64,000 bases of DNA from Cellulomonas palmilytica. Lineage in GTDB: Bacteria > Actinomycetota > Actinomycetes > Actinomycetales > Cellulomonadaceae. Where the stretch lies: positions 1,426,001 to 1,490,000 of the forward strand of contig NZ_CP062221.1 of the NCBI RefSeq assembly GCF_021590045.1, read 5' to 3'. Position 1 is the stretch's first letter. Each line of letters starts with the position of its first letter. The notes below the pieces were generated by a model, which worked only from the letters and a program-made list of their open reading frames with translations, did no database searches and was not told the origin of the DNA. The translations under genes were made by a program, and so were the position numbers. Positions 1 through 9,200 of this stretch are shown here, piece by piece.

Positions 1-1682
1 TCGCGAGTGCGCTCGCGGACGCCGACGCGCAGCTCGGGACGGTCCGCGAGGCGGTGAGCGCCGGGGACGTCGCCGCGGTCGGCGGTGTGCTGCCCGGGTT
101 GCAGGATTCGGCGGACCGCGCGAGCGCTGCGACGGGCGACCCGGTGTGGCGGGTCGCGGAGCACGCGCCGTGGCTGGGTGCGCAGCTGTCGGCGGTCTCG
201 GCCGCCACGGACGCCTTCGACGCGCTCGCGCACGACGCGCTGCCGCCGCTCGTCGACGTCGCCGGGGACTTCTCCACCGACGCGCTGACGCCGCAGGACG
301 GCCGGGTCGACGTGGCGTCGCTGACCGCGATGGCGCCGGCGGTGGCGCAGGCGTACGGCGCGGTCGACGCGGCCGTGGCGCAGCTCGACGCGGTCGACAC
401 GGACGCGCTCGTCCCGCAGCTCGCGGACCGGCTGGTCCCGGCACGCGAGCAGCTCGCCGAGCTGCGCGACCGGCTGGAGACGGCGGACACCGCGCTCGCG
501 ATCGTGCCGCCGCTGCTCGGTGCGGACGGCCCGCGCTCGTACCTGGTCCTGGTGCTCAACCCCGCGGAGCTGCGCAGCGCGGGCGGCATCGTGGGCTCGG
601 TGCTGGAGGTCCGCACGGACGCGGGCGTGATCACGGTGGGCGCGCAGCAGCCGGCGCGCACCATGGGTCGGCCGGACCAGCCCGCGGTCCCGCTCGACCC
701 GGCGGAGCGTGCGCTGCTGGGCGACGTGCCCGCGCGGTACATGCAGGCGGTGACGGCGACGCCGGACTTCGCGCGCACGGCCGAGCTCGCGAGCGCGCTG
801 TGGGAGCGCGAGACGGGCCGTCAGGTCGACGGCGTGCTCACGGTCGACCCGGTGGTCCTCGCGCGGCTGCTGGACGTGATCGGCCCGACGACGACGCCCG
901 ACGGCACCCGGCTCACGTCCGACGACGCGGTCGAGACGCTGCTGTCCGGCGCGTACGCGCGCTACCCGGACGCGACGGACTCGGACACGTTCTTCGCGCA
1001 GGTCGCGCAGTCCGTGGTGAGCGCGACGTTCGCGGGCGGGTACTCGGGCAAGGAGCTCGTCGACGCGGTCGGTGACGTGGTGGGGGAGGGCCGCGTCTCG
1101 GTGTGGACCGCCGACGACGACGTGCGCGAGCGCCTGCGCGACGTCGGGCTCGTGCACGACTTCCTCGCCGACGACGCCGCGGACGTCACGGCGGGCGTGT
1201 TCCTCAACGACACGACCGTCTCCAAGATGGACTACTACCTCGACACCGAGCTCACCGCGGACGACCTGACGTGCTCCGCGGACGGGGCGAGCGCGTGGCT
1301 GCACCTCACGCTCACGAGCACGGCCCCGGCGGACGCCGCGACGTCGCTGCCGCACTACGTGACGGGTGGCGGGGTCAACGGCACGCCCGCCGGGTCGTTC
1401 ACGACGCAGGTGCTGCTGTACTCGCCGCGCGGCGGGACGCTCGGCGAGATCCGCGTCGCGCGCGACGGCGGCGAGCCGCAGTCCGTCGGGCCCGGCCTGC
1501 AGGACCACGAGGGACGCCAGGCGGGCGCGCTCGCGGTGCGGCTCGCGCCCGGCGAGACCGCCACGGTCGACGTGCACGTGACCACCGCGACGGGAGCCGA
1601 CGAGGTGCGCGTCGAGCGCACGCCGACGCTGCAGCACGGTCGCACGGGCCCCGTCCTGACGTGCGGGACGACGACGCCCTGA
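1..1682 (+). CDS. DUF4012 domain protein, 5' end outside window
   Basis: The reading frame is open from the first bases of the window (it runs through position 3 with no stop), so the gene starts upstream; the GTG at 54 is internal. The visible 560 or so residues carry the DUF4012 core around nt 480-700: a YLVLVLNPAELRSAGG segment followed by a glycine-rich turn and a stretch rich in beta strands. DUF4012 proteins are membrane-anchored, largely extracytoplasmic proteins of unknown function, common in actinobacteria near cell-surface polysaccharide genes. That fits the EPS island starting 5 kb downstream, but here it sits directly before glmU. No catalytic motif is recognised. The N-terminal membrane anchor, if present, lies outside the window. 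Confidence 0.85.
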   Translation, partial: ASALADADAQLGTVREAVSAGDVAAVGGVLPGLQDSADRASAATGDPVWRVAEHAPWLGAQLSAVSAATDAFDALAHDALPPLVDVAGDFSTDALTPQDGRVDVASLTAMAPAVAQAYGAVDAAVAQLDAVDTDALVPQLADRLVPAREQLAELRDRLETADTALAIVPPLLGADGPRSYLVLVLNPAELRSAGGIVGSVLEVRTDAGVITVGAQQPARTMGRPDQPAVPLDPAERALLGDVPARYMQAVTATPDFARTAELASALWERETGRQVDGVLTVDPVVLARLLDVIGPTTTPDGTRLTSDDAVETLLSGAYARYPDATDSDTFFAQVAQSVVSATFAGGYSGKELVDAVGDVVGEGRVSVWTADDDVRERLRDVGLVHDFLADDAADVTAGVFLNDTTVSKMDYYLDTELTADDLTCSADGASAWLHLTLTSTAPADAATSLPHYVTGGGVNGTPAGSFTTQVLLYSPRGGTLGEIRVARDGGEPQSVGPGLQDHEGRQAGALAVRLAPGETATVDVHVTTATGADEVRVERTPTLQHGRTGPVLTCGTTTP

Positions 1683-1762
1683 CCTGCGGGACGACGCTGC
1701 GGTGTGACCCGTGACTCGGTCGCCACCCGGTCGTCACGGACGGGGGTGCCCGACCGCGGCGG

Positions 1763-1768
1763 TAGAGT
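1763..1768 (+). promoter_or_regulatory. Candidate -10 box (TAGAGT) for glmU
   Basis: TAGAGT matches the actinobacterial TANNNT -10 pattern and lies about 60 nt before the glmU start, in the 149-nt gap after the DUF4012 gene. No convincing -35 hexamer is visible at the right spacing, so this is a weak call. Confidence 0.3.
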
Positions 1769-1831
1769 GGCGGGCGCGCACGGATCCCACGCCCGGATCG
1801 TCGGGCACACCCTCGCGAGGAGCACCCACAG

Positions 1832-3535
1832 GTGACCGTCCCCCGCCCAGCCGCCGTCATCGTCCTCGCCGCAGGTGAGGGAACCAGGATGCGCTCGGCG
1901 ACCCCGAAGGTCCTGCACACGCTGGCCGGTCGCAGCATGCTCGGCCACGCGCTGGCCACCGCGCAGGCCCTCGACCCGGAGCGGGTCGTGGTCGTCGTCC
2001 GGCACGAGCGGGACAAGGTCGCGGCGCACGTGACCGAGATCGTCCCCACCGCGCTGGTCGCCGACCAGGACGCGATCCCCGGCACGGGCCGTGCGGTGCA
2101 GGTCGCGATGACGACGCTCGACGCGGCGGCGCAGGCGAGCGCGGTCGCGGCGCTCGACGGCCCTGGCGTGCCGGGCTCGGCGTCGGGCGTGCTGCTCGAG
2201 GGTGCGGTCGTCGTCGTCGCGGGCGACGTCCCGCTGCTCGACGCCGGGACGCTCGGCGAGCTGCTCGCGGCCCACCACGCGGACGGCAACGCCGTCACGG
2301 TGCTCACGACCGAGGTCGAGGACGCCACGGGCTACGGCCGCATCGTGCGCGAGCCGGGCACCGGTGACGTGCTGCGGATCGTCGAGCACAAGGACGCGAG
2401 CGACGCCGAGCGCGAGATCCGCGAGATCAACTCCTCCATCTACGTGTTCGACGCCGCGGTGCTGCGCAGCGCGCTCGGCAGGCTCGGCCGCGACAACGCG
2501 CAGGGCGAGGTCTACCTGACGGACGTGCTCGCGATCGCGCGCGGCGACGGCGGTCACGTGCGCGCGCTGCGCACCGACGACGCGTTCGTCGTCGAGGGCG
2601 TCAACGACCGCGTGCAGCTCGCGGCGCTCGCCGCGGAGCTCAACCGCCGCCTCCTCGAGGACTGGATGCGCGAGGGCGTCACGATCGTCGACCCCGCGAC
2701 GACGTGGGTGGACGTGGACGTCGAGCTCGAGCGCGACGTGACGCTCCTTCCGGGCACGCAGCTGCACGGCGCGACGGTCGTGCGCGAGGGCGCGACGGTC
2801 GGCCCGGACACCACGCTCACGGACGTCGAGGTCGGCCCGCGCGCCACGGTGGTGCGCACGCACGGCAGCCTCGCGGTCATCGGCGAGAAGGCCAGCGTCG
2901 GCCCGTTCGCGTACCTGCGTCCCGGCACGGTGCTCGGCCGCAAGGGCAAGATCGGCACGTTCGTCGAGACGAAGAACGCGCAGATCGGCGCGGGCTCGAA
3001 GGTCCCGCACCTGTCGTACATCGGTGACGCGACGATCGGCGAGCACTCGAACATCGGTGCCGCGTCGGTCACGGTCAACTACGACGGCGTGAACAAGCAC
3101 CGCACGACGATCGGCTCGCACGCCCGCACGGGCGCCGACAACATGTTCGTCGCGCCCGTGACGGTCGGAGACGGCGCGTACACGGGCGCCGGGTCGGTCA
3201 TCCGCCGCGACGTGCCGGCCGGTGCGCTCGGCGTGAGCGCGGGCGCGCAGCGGAACATCGAGGGCTGGGTGCAGCGCTCGCGCGCCGGGACGCCGGCCGC
3301 CGAGGCCGCCCAGGCCGCGACTGCCGCCGCCGGTCCCGCGCTCGACGAGTCGCTGTCGCCGCAGGCGCGCGCCGAGCTCGAGCGCGCCGCCACCGCCGCG
3401 CGCGGCATCCCCGTGACCCCGCCGCCCGGCCTGCCCGGCCAGCCGGCGCACCTGTCCGACCCGACCAGCCCCGCCGGCACCGGTGCGGGCCAGACCGCCG
3501 CGCAGCACGGCACTGAGGAGAAGAGCACGCGATGA
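1832..3535 (+). CDS. glmU: Bifunctional GlcNAc-1-P uridyltransferase / GlcN-1-P acetyltransferase GlmU
   Basis: Cytoplasmic enzyme making UDP-GlcNAc for peptidoglycan and surface glycans: the C-terminal half acetylates glucosamine-1-phosphate, the N-terminal half adds UMP. The 567-residue product has the nucleotidyltransferase loop LAAGEGTRM at residues 12-20 and then a left-handed beta-helix of hexapeptide repeats from about residue 290. His393, in [10 protein letters not shown], corresponds to the catalytic base of the acetyltransferase, and VNYDG follows it. The GTG start at 1832 is fixed by AGGAG at 1818-1822 and by the LAAGEG motif position. A proline/alanine-rich tail of about 90 residues after the helix (from about residue 475) is longer than in E. 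coli GlmU but common in actinobacteria. The stop overlaps the prs start by 4 nt (ATGA), so the two genes are translationally coupled. Confidence 0.97.
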   Translation: MTVPRPAAVIVLAAGEGTRMRSATPKVLHTLAGRSMLGHALATAQALDPERVVVVVRHERDKVAAHVTEIVPTALVADQDAIPGTGRAVQVAMTTLDAAAQASAVAALDGPGVPGSASGVLLEGAVVVVAGDVPLLDAGTLGELLAAHHADGNAVTVLTTEVEDATGYGRIVREPGTGDVLRIVEHKDASDAEREIREINSSIYVFDAAVLRSALGRLGRDNAQGEVYLTDVLAIARGDGGHVRALRTDDAFVVEGVNDRVQLAALAAELNRRLLEDWMREGVTIVDPATTWVDVDVELERDVTLLPGTQLHGATVVREGATVGPDTTLTDVEVGPRATVVRTHGSLAVIGEKASVGPFAYLRPGTVLGRKGKIGTFVETKNAQIGAGSKVPHLSYIGDATIGEHSNIGAASVTVNYDGVNKHRTTIGSHARTGADNMFVAPVTVGDGAYTGAGSVIRRDVPAGALGVSAGAQRNIEGWVQRSRAGTPAAEAAQAATAAAGPALDESLSPQARAELERAATAARGIPVTPPPGLPGQPAHLSDPTSPAGTGAGQTAAQHGTEEKSTR

Positions 3536-4518
3536 CGGGGATCATCTCCCACGACGGAGAGAAGCGACTCGTCGTCGTCTCCGGCCGGGCGCACACCGAG
3601 CTCGCGCAGGCCGTGGTCGACGAGCTCGGCATCGAGCTCGTGCCGACCAGCGCGTACGACTTCGCCAACGGCGAGATCTACACGCGCTTCGGGGAGTCCG
3701 TGCGCGGCGCGGACGCGTTCGTGCTGCAGTCGCACGCGTCGCCCGTGATCAACAAGTGGATCATGGAGCAGCTGCTCATGGTCGACGCGCTCAAGCGCGC
3801 CTCGGCCAAGACCATCACCGTGATCGCGCCGTTCTACGGCTACGCGCGCCAGGACAAGAAGAGCCGCGGACGCGAGCCCATCTCCGCCCGCCTGCTGGCG
3901 GACATGTTCAAGACCGCGGGCGCCGACCGGATCATGTCGGTCGACCTGCACACGTCGCAGATCCAGGGCTTCTTCGACGGTCCCGTCGACCACCTGTGGG
4001 CCATGCCGATCCTCGTCGACTACGTGCGCTCGCGCGTCGACCTGACGAACGTCACGGTCGTCTCGCCGGACGCCGGCCGCATCCGCGTCGCGGAGCAGTG
4101 GGCCGCGAAGCTCGGCGGCGGTCCGCTCGCGTTCGTGCACAAGACGCGCGACGTGCGCACCGCGAACAAGGCCGTCGCGAACCGTGTCGTCGGCGACGTC
4201 GAGGGCCGCTCGTGCGTGCTCGTCGACGACCTGATCGACACCGGCGGCACGATCGCCGAGGCGGTGCGCGTCCTCAACGAGGCCGGTGCGAAGGACGTCA
4301 TCGTCGCCGCGACCCACGGCATCCTGTCCGAGCCGGCCGTCGGGCGGCTGTCGTCGTGCGGCGTGCGCGAGGTCGTCATCACCGACACCCTGCCCGTCGA
4401 GGACGAGAAGCGCTTCGAGCAGCTCACCGTCCTGTCGATCGCGCCGCTCATCGCCCGCGCGATCCGCGAGGTGTTCGACGACGGCTCGGTCACGAGCCTG
4501 TTCGACGGCAACGCCTGA
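3532..4518 (+). CDS. prs: Ribose-phosphate pyrophosphokinase (PRPP synthetase)
   Basis: Makes 5-phosphoribosyl-1-pyrophosphate from ribose-5-phosphate and ATP for nucleotide, histidine and tryptophan synthesis. The 328-residue product is the usual length for a class I enzyme. Visible motifs are [17 protein letters not shown] (flexible loop and ATP contacts), [12 protein letters not shown] (metal-binding His) and the PRPP-binding loop [12 protein letters not shown] near residue 230. The ATG at 3532 overlaps the glmU stop, and GAGGAGAAG lies just upstream inside glmU. The glmU-prs pair is a conserved actinobacterial arrangement; here both feed sugar-nucleotide supply. Confidence 0.97.
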   Translation: MTGIISHDGEKRLVVVSGRAHTELAQAVVDELGIELVPTSAYDFANGEIYTRFGESVRGADAFVLQSHASPVINKWIMEQLLMVDALKRASAKTITVIAPFYGYARQDKKSRGREPISARLLADMFKTAGADRIMSVDLHTSQIQGFFDGPVDHLWAMPILVDYVRSRVDLTNVTVVSPDAGRIRVAEQWAAKLGGGPLAFVHKTRDVRTANKAVANRVVGDVEGRSCVLVDDLIDTGGTIAEAVRVLNEAGAKDVIVAATHGILSEPAVGRLSSCGVREVVITDTLPVEDEKRFEQLTVLSIAPLIARAIREVFDDGSVTSLFDGNA

Positions 4519-4639
4519 CACCCCCGTCTCGACGGCCTGACCCGCAGGCCCGGCCCGCCGCTGCGACCCGCCACTTCGACCCGACCGTCACCCGAGACGC
4601 CCCGTGTGCCCGGCGGCGTCGGTGTGGGAGCCTGCACCC

Positions 4640-5119
4640 GTGCTGGTGCGGATCCTCGTGAGACTGTCGGGCGGCTGGTGGGCGCACCGCGAGCGGACGG
4701 TGCGCGCCCACGGCGTGCGGCGTCGGCTGCACGCGGCGCTGTACAAGCTGTACCTCGAGGAGTTCGGCGGGTACATCTCGCTGCTCACCACGTTCGCCGG
4801 CCCGCCGGAGTTCCCGCACAAGCCGATCGGCGTGTTCATCGCGCCCGGCGCGGTGATCGGGCGTGACGTGGTGATCTACCAGCAGGTCACCATCGGAAAG
4901 AACGACATCGAGACGAGCCCGCGGTTCGGCGCACCGACCATCGGGGACGGCGTGTACATCGGCGCGGGCGCGAAGATCATCGGCGCCGTCACGGTCGGCG
5001 CGGGTGCCCGCGTCGGCGCCGGCGCGGTCGTCGTGCGGGACGTGCCCGCGGGTGCGACCGTAGTCGCCGCGCCGGTGCGCGTGCTTGAGCGCCGCGACGA
5101 GCCCATGGCGGGTGACTGA
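4640..5119 (+). CDS. Hexapeptide-repeat acetyltransferase (serine acetyltransferase-like)
   Basis: A 159-residue left-handed beta-helix protein. From about residue 55 it has the CysE/colanic-acid acetyltransferase pattern: IGVFIAPGAVIGRDVVIYQQ, then VTIG, APTIGDGVYIGAGAKIIGAVTVG and GAGAVVVRDVPAG. These enzymes transfer acetyl from acetyl-CoA to a hydroxyl. The length is below that of a full CysE, which has an extra N-terminal helical domain, so the acceptor is uncertain: serine, a sugar or another small molecule. GTG 4640 is preferred over GTG 4604 because GGGAG at 4626-4630 gives a 9-nt spacing and the shorter protein starts at the amphipathic helix. It lies alone between prs and rplY with no cysteine-synthase neighbour. 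An O-acetyltransferase role in surface polysaccharide is an equal possibility. Confidence 0.8.
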   Translation: MLVRILVRLSGGWWAHRERTVRAHGVRRRLHAALYKLYLEEFGGYISLLTTFAGPPEFPHKPIGVFIAPGAVIGRDVVIYQQVTIGKNDIETSPRFGAPTIGDGVYIGAGAKIIGAVTVGAGARVGAGAVVVRDVPAGATVVAAPVRVLERRDEPMAGD

Positions 5120-5134
5120 GCCCACGCCGACGGG

Positions 5135-5164
5135 TTTCTGCGGGGCCCCGTGAGCGGGTAAGAT
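5135..5164 (+). promoter_or_regulatory. Candidate promoter for rplY with a long leader
   Basis: TTTCTG (5135-5140) and TAAGAT (5159-5164) are separated by 18 nt and resemble a sigma-70 promoter; the -10 is good, the -35 weak. It would give a leader of about 200 nt before rplY. I see no named riboswitch or conserved r-protein leader in it. Confidence 0.4.
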
Positions 5165-5371
5165 CGTCAGGTTGCCTCGGCGAGGGACGTCGGACGGTCC
5201 ACACCGCTTCCGGTCCGTGATCGACTGGGCGAGCGCCTCCGCGTGCGCCCGTCCTGCGCCCCGCGTCGAGGCCACCGGGCCCCTCGTCGGCCCGCCGCCA
5301 GACCACCGGCCCCGTGCCGCACCCGTTCTCGTACGTCGCGCCCCCGTGCGCCCAGCACCACTGGAGTCATC

Positions 5372-5968
5372 GTGTCCGAGGTCAAGCTCGCCGCCACCAC
5401 CCGCACCGAGTTCGGCAAGGGCGCCGCGCGCCGCCTGCGCCGCGCCGGCCAGATCCCCGCCGTCCTGTACGGGCACGGCACGGAGCCCGTCCACGTGTCG
5501 CTCCCGGGCCACGAGACGATGCTCGCGGTCAAGCACGCCAACGCCCTGTTCGAGATCCAGGTCGACGGCAAGCCGGTCCTCGCCCTCGCCAAGGACGTCC
5601 AGCGCGAGCCGGTCCGCCAGATCATCGAGCACGTCGACCTGCTCATCGTGAAGAAGGGCGAGAAGGTCTCCGTCGAGATCCCCGTCGTCATCGTCGGCGA
5701 GTCGGCCTCCGGCACCATCCACGTCGTCGAGACGCAGACGCTCGCGCTCGAGGCCGAGGCGACGCACCTGCCCGAGTCGGTCGAGGTCTCGATCGACGGC
5801 CTCGAGGACGGCGCGATCATCAAGGCCGGCGACGTCACGCTGCCGACCGGCTCGACCCTCGTCACGGACGCCGAGACGGTCGTCACGACGATCTCGACGC
5901 CGCGCGTCTCCGCCGAGGACCTCGGCGAGGAGTCGGACGAGGCCGCCGAGGCGCCGGCCGAGGCCTGA
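5372..5968 (+). CDS. rplY: 50S ribosomal protein L25, general stress (Ctc/TL5) form
   Basis: Binds 5S rRNA in the large subunit. The 198-residue product has the N-terminal L25 fold (residues 1-95: KLAATTRTEFGKGAARRLRR, then IPAVLYGHG) and the C-terminal TL5/CTC beta domain (about 100-180) with an acidic tail rich in Glu and Ala. Start GTG 5372 is chosen because GGAG lies at 5363-5366 and the L25 family begins at this SEVKLAA point; the frame stays open to 5243 but that extension is arginine/proline-rich noise. It precedes pth, the usual neighbour in high-GC Gram-positives, but a strong hairpin separates them. Confidence 0.95.
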   Translation: MSEVKLAATTRTEFGKGAARRLRRAGQIPAVLYGHGTEPVHVSLPGHETMLAVKHANALFEIQVDGKPVLALAKDVQREPVRQIIEHVDLLIVKKGEKVSVEIPVVIVGESASGTIHVVETQTLALEAEATHLPESVEVSIDGLEDGAIIKAGDVTLPTGSTLVTDAETVVTTISTPRVSAEDLGEESDEAAEAPAEA

Positions 5969-6004
5969 GACCTCCGACGCGGGCCCGGCCCGCGGACCTG
6001 CGAC

Positions 6005-6041
6005 CGACGCCCGGTACCGTCACGTGCGGTGCCGGGCGTCG
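6005..6041 (+). terminator. Hairpin between rplY and pth
   Basis: CGACGCCCGGTACC (6005-6018) pairs with GGTGCCGGGCGTCG (6028-6041): a 14-bp stem with one G-U pair and a 9-nt loop. There is no T tract, as is usual in high-GC actinobacteria. It may end rplY transcripts or only attenuate readthrough into pth, which starts 45 nt later. Confidence 0.6.
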
Positions 6042-6085
6042 GCGCACCCCGACGACTTCACGCACCCGACGACCGAGGAGGACCA

Positions 6086-6706
6086 GTGGCTGACGGACCG
6101 TGGCTCGTGGTGGGTCTGGGCAACCCCGGACCGCAGTACGCGGGCAACCGGCACAACGTCGGTCAGATGGTGCTCGACGAGCTCGCGCGGCGCACGGGCT
6201 CGTCGTTCGGGGCGCGCGCGAGCGGGCTGCTGTCCCGTCGCCCCCAGGCGGCCGTGGCCGAGACGCGGCTCGGCGTCCTGCCGGGCGGAGCGCCCGGCCC
6301 GCGGGTCGTGCTCGCCAAGCCGACGACGTACATGAACGTCTCCGGCGGCCCGGTCGCCGCGCTCGCGAAGTACTACGACGTCCCGGTGGACCGCGTCGTG
6401 ATGGTGCACGACGAGCTCGACATCCCGTTCGCGGACGTCCGCCTCAAGCGCGGCGGCGGCGAGGGCGGCCACAACGGGCTGCGCGACACGACGAAGGCGC
6501 TCGGCACCAAGGAGTACGTGCGGGTGCGGGTCGGCATCGGCCGCCCGCCCGGCCGCCAGGACCCGGCGGACTTCGTCCTCAAGGACTTCACGAAGACCGA
6601 GGCGAAGGACCTGGGCTGGCTCGTCGACCGCGCCGCGGACGCGGTCGAGGCCGTGGTCCTCGAGGGCCTCGAGGCGGCGCAGCAGCGGTTCCACACCAAG
6701 CCCTGA
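6086..6706 (+). CDS. pth: Peptidyl-tRNA hydrolase
   Basis: Recycles tRNA by cleaving peptidyl-tRNA released from stalled ribosomes. The 206-residue product opens with the signature [20 protein letters not shown] (catalytic His in RHNVG, Asn in GNPG), then has [20 protein letters not shown] and [12 protein letters not shown], all in family order. GTG 6086 is used because GAGGAGG lies at 6075-6081 and Met-Ala-Asp leads straight into the first beta strand. The gene is followed by a strong terminator. In many actinobacteria mfd is close downstream; here a 31-kb surface-polysaccharide island intervenes. Confidence 0.97.
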   Translation: MADGPWLVVGLGNPGPQYAGNRHNVGQMVLDELARRTGSSFGARASGLLSRRPQAAVAETRLGVLPGGAPGPRVVLAKPTTYMNVSGGPVAALAKYYDVPVDRVVMVHDELDIPFADVRLKRGGGEGGHNGLRDTTKALGTKEYVRVRVGIGRPPGRQDPADFVLKDFTKTEAKDLGWLVDRAADAVEAVVLEGLEAAQQRFHTKP

Positions 6707-6712
6707 CGGCAC

Positions 6713-6750
6713 GACGCAGGGCGGCCGCTCGGGAGCGACCGCCCTGCGTC
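6713..6750 (+). terminator. Intrinsic terminator after pth
   Basis: GACGCAGGGCGGCCGCTC and GAGCGACCGCCCTGCGTC form an 18-bp stem with one mismatch and a 2-nt loop. It lies between the convergent ends of pth (+) and the beta-helix gene (-) and probably serves both. Confidence 0.85.
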
Positions 6751-6773
6751 GGAGCCCTGCGTGGGCGGCTGCG

Positions 6774-8981
6774 TCAGCCGCCCTGGCGGACGGCGACGGT
6801 CTTGCCGTCCTCGTAGTAGTTCGACGAGACCTTGGGGACCGTCGTCGAGGGCGAGATGATCGCGCAGCGGTCGACGCGGGTGTCGAGACCGAACGTGTTC
6901 TTGCTGAACACGAGCCCCTGGATCGGGCCGCGACCCTGCTCGGCGATGTTGACCGAGCACCCGCCGCCGTCGATCCAGTTGCCGGACACGGTCACGTCGG
7001 ACACCACGCCCAGGCCCGGGGAGTACATGATCGCGGCGTTGTAGGCGCCCTCGATCGTGTTGCCGGTGATGACGATGTCCGAGCCGCGCTGGATCTGGAT
7101 GTTGTCGTCGTGCGTCCCGTCCTCCTGGTAGGGCGCGCTGGCGTAGTGCAGGTTGTCGTGCAGCCACGACGCCTCGACGCGGACGTCGTCACCGGTGATG
7201 CGGACGGAGTCGATGACGTCGTGCACGTCGACGCGGCGCATCGTGATGTTCGCGCCGCGGACGCCGTCGATCCAGTACGACGGGGACGCCGCGAACAGCT
7301 CGCTGTCCTGGATCAGCAGCGGGGCGCCGTTGGTGTTCTGCACGAGCGAGCGGCCGGTGCTGACCTTGTAGCCGCGGATGATCGAGTTCTTGATCGTCAC
7401 GTTCGAGGCCCGGACGTCGACGAACCCGCGGATGTCGAGCCCGCTGATCACGGCGCCGTCCTCCTTGATGACGAGGTCGCCGTCGTGGACCTTGAGGGAC
7501 ACGCCCGACGGCACGCCGGTGTTGCTCGGTCCCGGCTTGCCGCCGGTCCCGGTGCTCGCGCTGGGCGACGGGGCGGGCGTCGTCGGCGCCGTGGTGGCGC
7601 GCGGCGAGCTCGTCGGTGACGGTGAGGAGGTGGGCTTGGCCGTCGCCGTCGCGGTCGGCTTGGGCGTCGCCGTGGCGGTCGCCTTGGCGGTGGCGGTGGC
7701 GGTGGCCGTGGCCTTCGCGGTGGCGGTGGCGGTCGCCTTGGTCGTCGCGCTCGTCGTGGCCGAGGTCGGCGCGACGGTGACGGTCTTGCCGCCCACCACC
7801 CAGCCGAGGACCTCGGGCGCGACCTTGACGCTCGCGGCGGTGTTCGTCAGCGTGACGGACTTCCCGCCGGAGCCGCCGAGGGGGATCACGGCGTCGCCGT
7901 AGGTCGGCGCCGACGACGAGGCGGTCACGAGGGACGTCGAGCGGCACCGCGCCGTGGCCGACGTGCCGGGGCAGGCGGCGACGACCGTCTCGCGCCACGC
8001 GCCGGAGACGCGGACGCGCAGGTGGACGGCGGTCGCGCCGCTCGGCGGCGAGAGCGTGAGCGTGGACGACGAGCCGGGGCTGATGACGCGGGCGTCGAGC
8101 GAGCCCGACGCGGGCGCGAGAAGGCCGCCGTCGGGGAGCGTGGACGCGGCGACGTAGAAGCCGTCGATGTCGATCGAGACGTCGGCGCTGCCGCCGGTGG
8201 CGTACAGGTTGACCTGCGACCCGTCACCGCCGAGGGCGACGACGCCGGAGGCCTGGGCGGCGCGCGACGTGCTGGGGTTGAGGAACGTGGTGCCGTTGCA
8301 CGTGGGCGAGCTGCCCGTCGCGCACGCGCCGATGTTCGTCGCGGTCGCGCCGGCGGCGCTGGTGAGGCGCACGACGGCGCCCGTGGCGTTCTTCGGCACG
8401 CCCGACAGCGAGACCGTGCGGGTCTTCTTGCTCGTGAGGGACACGGTCCCGGCGCGGCGGGGCTCGACGGGCAGGTACCGGGAGTCGCGCGCGTCGGTCT
8501 TCGTCGAGCGCAGCGACCAGCCGCGCACGTCTGCCCACACCTTCGCGCCGTCGAGCGCGGTGAGCGTGACCTTGCCCGACGAGGGCGCGACGAGGACCGA
8601 GCCGTTGGCGAACCCGCCGGCGGCCGTGACGGTCCGGGGGTTGCTGCACGTCGACGCGGTGCCGGGGCACACGCGGACGGTCGCGTTCGTCTTGCTGGGC
8701 TTGACGCTCACGTGCAGCTCGGCGGCGGTCGTGCCGCTGGGCACCGACGGCAGCGTGACGGTCGTGGACGCGCCGGCCGCGAGCGTGGTGCCCTTCAGGA
8801 CGCGCAGCGGGTCCGCGGGGCGGTGGACGGCGGTGTCGGCGGACGACGCCTGGGTCGCGATGGTCGTGGCGAGGACGACGGCCGCGCAGGCCATCGCAGC
8901 GACTGCGACGAGCTGGCGGCGGCGGGGGCTGTCGAGCGCGGTCGTGCGCGCACCTGGGGGAGCGGTGTGGCGTCCGGGCAC
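6774..8981 (-). CDS. Secreted right-handed beta-helix protein with Thr/Ala-rich linker (copy 1)
   Basis: About 735 residues. An N-terminal hydrophobic segment (about residues 23-42, after RRR) acts as a signal peptide or anchor. Residues about 50-415 form a beta-rich region with repeats of GTTLxAGASTTVTLP-like strands and VCPGTASTCSNP-type Cys pairs. A low-complexity linker of Thr, Ala, Pro, Lys and Ser follows, then a C-terminal domain of about 250 residues that looks like a right-handed parallel beta-helix (DGAVISGLDIRGFVDVRASN; NVTIKNSIIRGY; HDDNIQIQRG; ITGNTIEGAYNAAIM). Such folds occur in polysaccharide lyases and hydrolases, phage tailspikes and adhesins; no catalytic residues can be assigned by eye. 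Start GTG 8981 has AGGAGG five nt upstream; longer forms to 9086 lack a ribosome site. Probably acts outside the cell on, or as part of, the EPS. Confidence 0.8.
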   Translation of the reverse strand: MPGRHTAPPGARTTALDSPRRRQLVAVAAMACAAVVLATTIATQASSADTAVHRPADPLRVLKGTTLAAGASTTVTLPSVPSGTTAAELHVSVKPSKTNATVRVCPGTASTCSNPRTVTAAGGFANGSVLVAPSSGKVTLTALDGAKVWADVRGWSLRSTKTDARDSRYLPVEPRRAGTVSLTSKKTRTVSLSGVPKNATGAVVRLTSAAGATATNIGACATGSSPTCNGTTFLNPSTSRAAQASGVVALGGDGSQVNLYATGGSADVSIDIDGFYVAASTLPDGGLLAPASGSLDARVISPGSSSTLTLSPPSGATAVHLRVRVSGAWRETVVAACPGTSATARCRSTSLVTASSSAPTYGDAVIPLGGSGGKSVTLTNTAASVKVAPEVLGWVVGGKTVTVAPTSATTSATTKATATATAKATATATATAKATATATPKPTATATAKPTSSPSPTSSPRATTAPTTPAPSPSASTGTGGKPGPSNTGVPSGVSLKVHDGDLVIKEDGAVISGLDIRGFVDVRASNVTIKNSIIRGYKVSTGRSLVQNTNGAPLLIQDSELFAASPSYWIDGVRGANITMRRVDVHDVIDSVRITGDDVRVEASWLHDNLHYASAPYQEDGTHDDNIQIQRGSDIVITGNTIEGAYNAAIMYSPGLGVVSDVTVSGNWIDGGGCSVNIAEQGRGPIQGLVFSKNTFGLDTRVDRCAIISPSTTVPKVSSNYYEDGKTVAVRQGG
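7625..7745 (-). repeat. Low-complexity repeat coding a Thr/Ala/Lys linker
   Basis: Near-perfect six-base units (GGTGGC / GCCGTG on the plus strand) coding alternating Thr-Ala with occasional Lys or Pro. It links the two halves of the beta-helix protein and is likely to vary in length by slippage. Confidence 0.8.
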
Positions 8982-9077
8982 GAGCACCTCCTGGGTCTCG
9001 GGTTGGGCCGCTCGGGTGACGAGGACATCGGCGCGAATACGGCAGGTCGGGAGGATCGACCTCGGGCGGGTGCGCCG

Positions 9078-9097
9078 AACGTACAAGAATTCACCCG
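9078..9097 (-). promoter_or_regulatory. Shared motif plus -10 box upstream of beta-helix copy 1
   Basis: Read on the minus strand, CGGGTGAA (9097-9090) is followed after 6 nt by TACGTT (9083-9078), a TANNNT-type -10 box, about 100 nt before the gene start. The same GGGTGAA-N6-TACGNT layout is seen before the glycosyltransferase at 20896. Confidence 0.45.
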
Positions 9098-9200
9098 TTC
9101 GGCCGAGACCCTCTGCCCGTGACCAGGGACCGTTACCGCGTCGTGACCTTGCTGACCTGCGGCAGCGCCCACCTAGACAGTTGTCCGAAATGTGAGATTC

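Noticed and set aside
1355..3508. Very long open frame on the minus strand opposite glmU
   Set aside because: Arg/Val/Ala/Asp-rich shadow with no domain; glmU on the plus strand is certain. The same applies to the long minus-strand frames opposite mfd (37452-41420), the acyltransferase (13709-16447) and the giant protein (28189-33690).
4519..5371. Looked for a tRNA or other RNA gene around prs and rplY
   Set aside because: No cloverleaf, T-loop GGTTCRA box or anticodon arm could be found.
7625..7745. GGTGGC simple repeat considered as a mobile or satellite element
   Set aside because: It is in frame and codes the Thr/Ala linker of the beta-helix protein.
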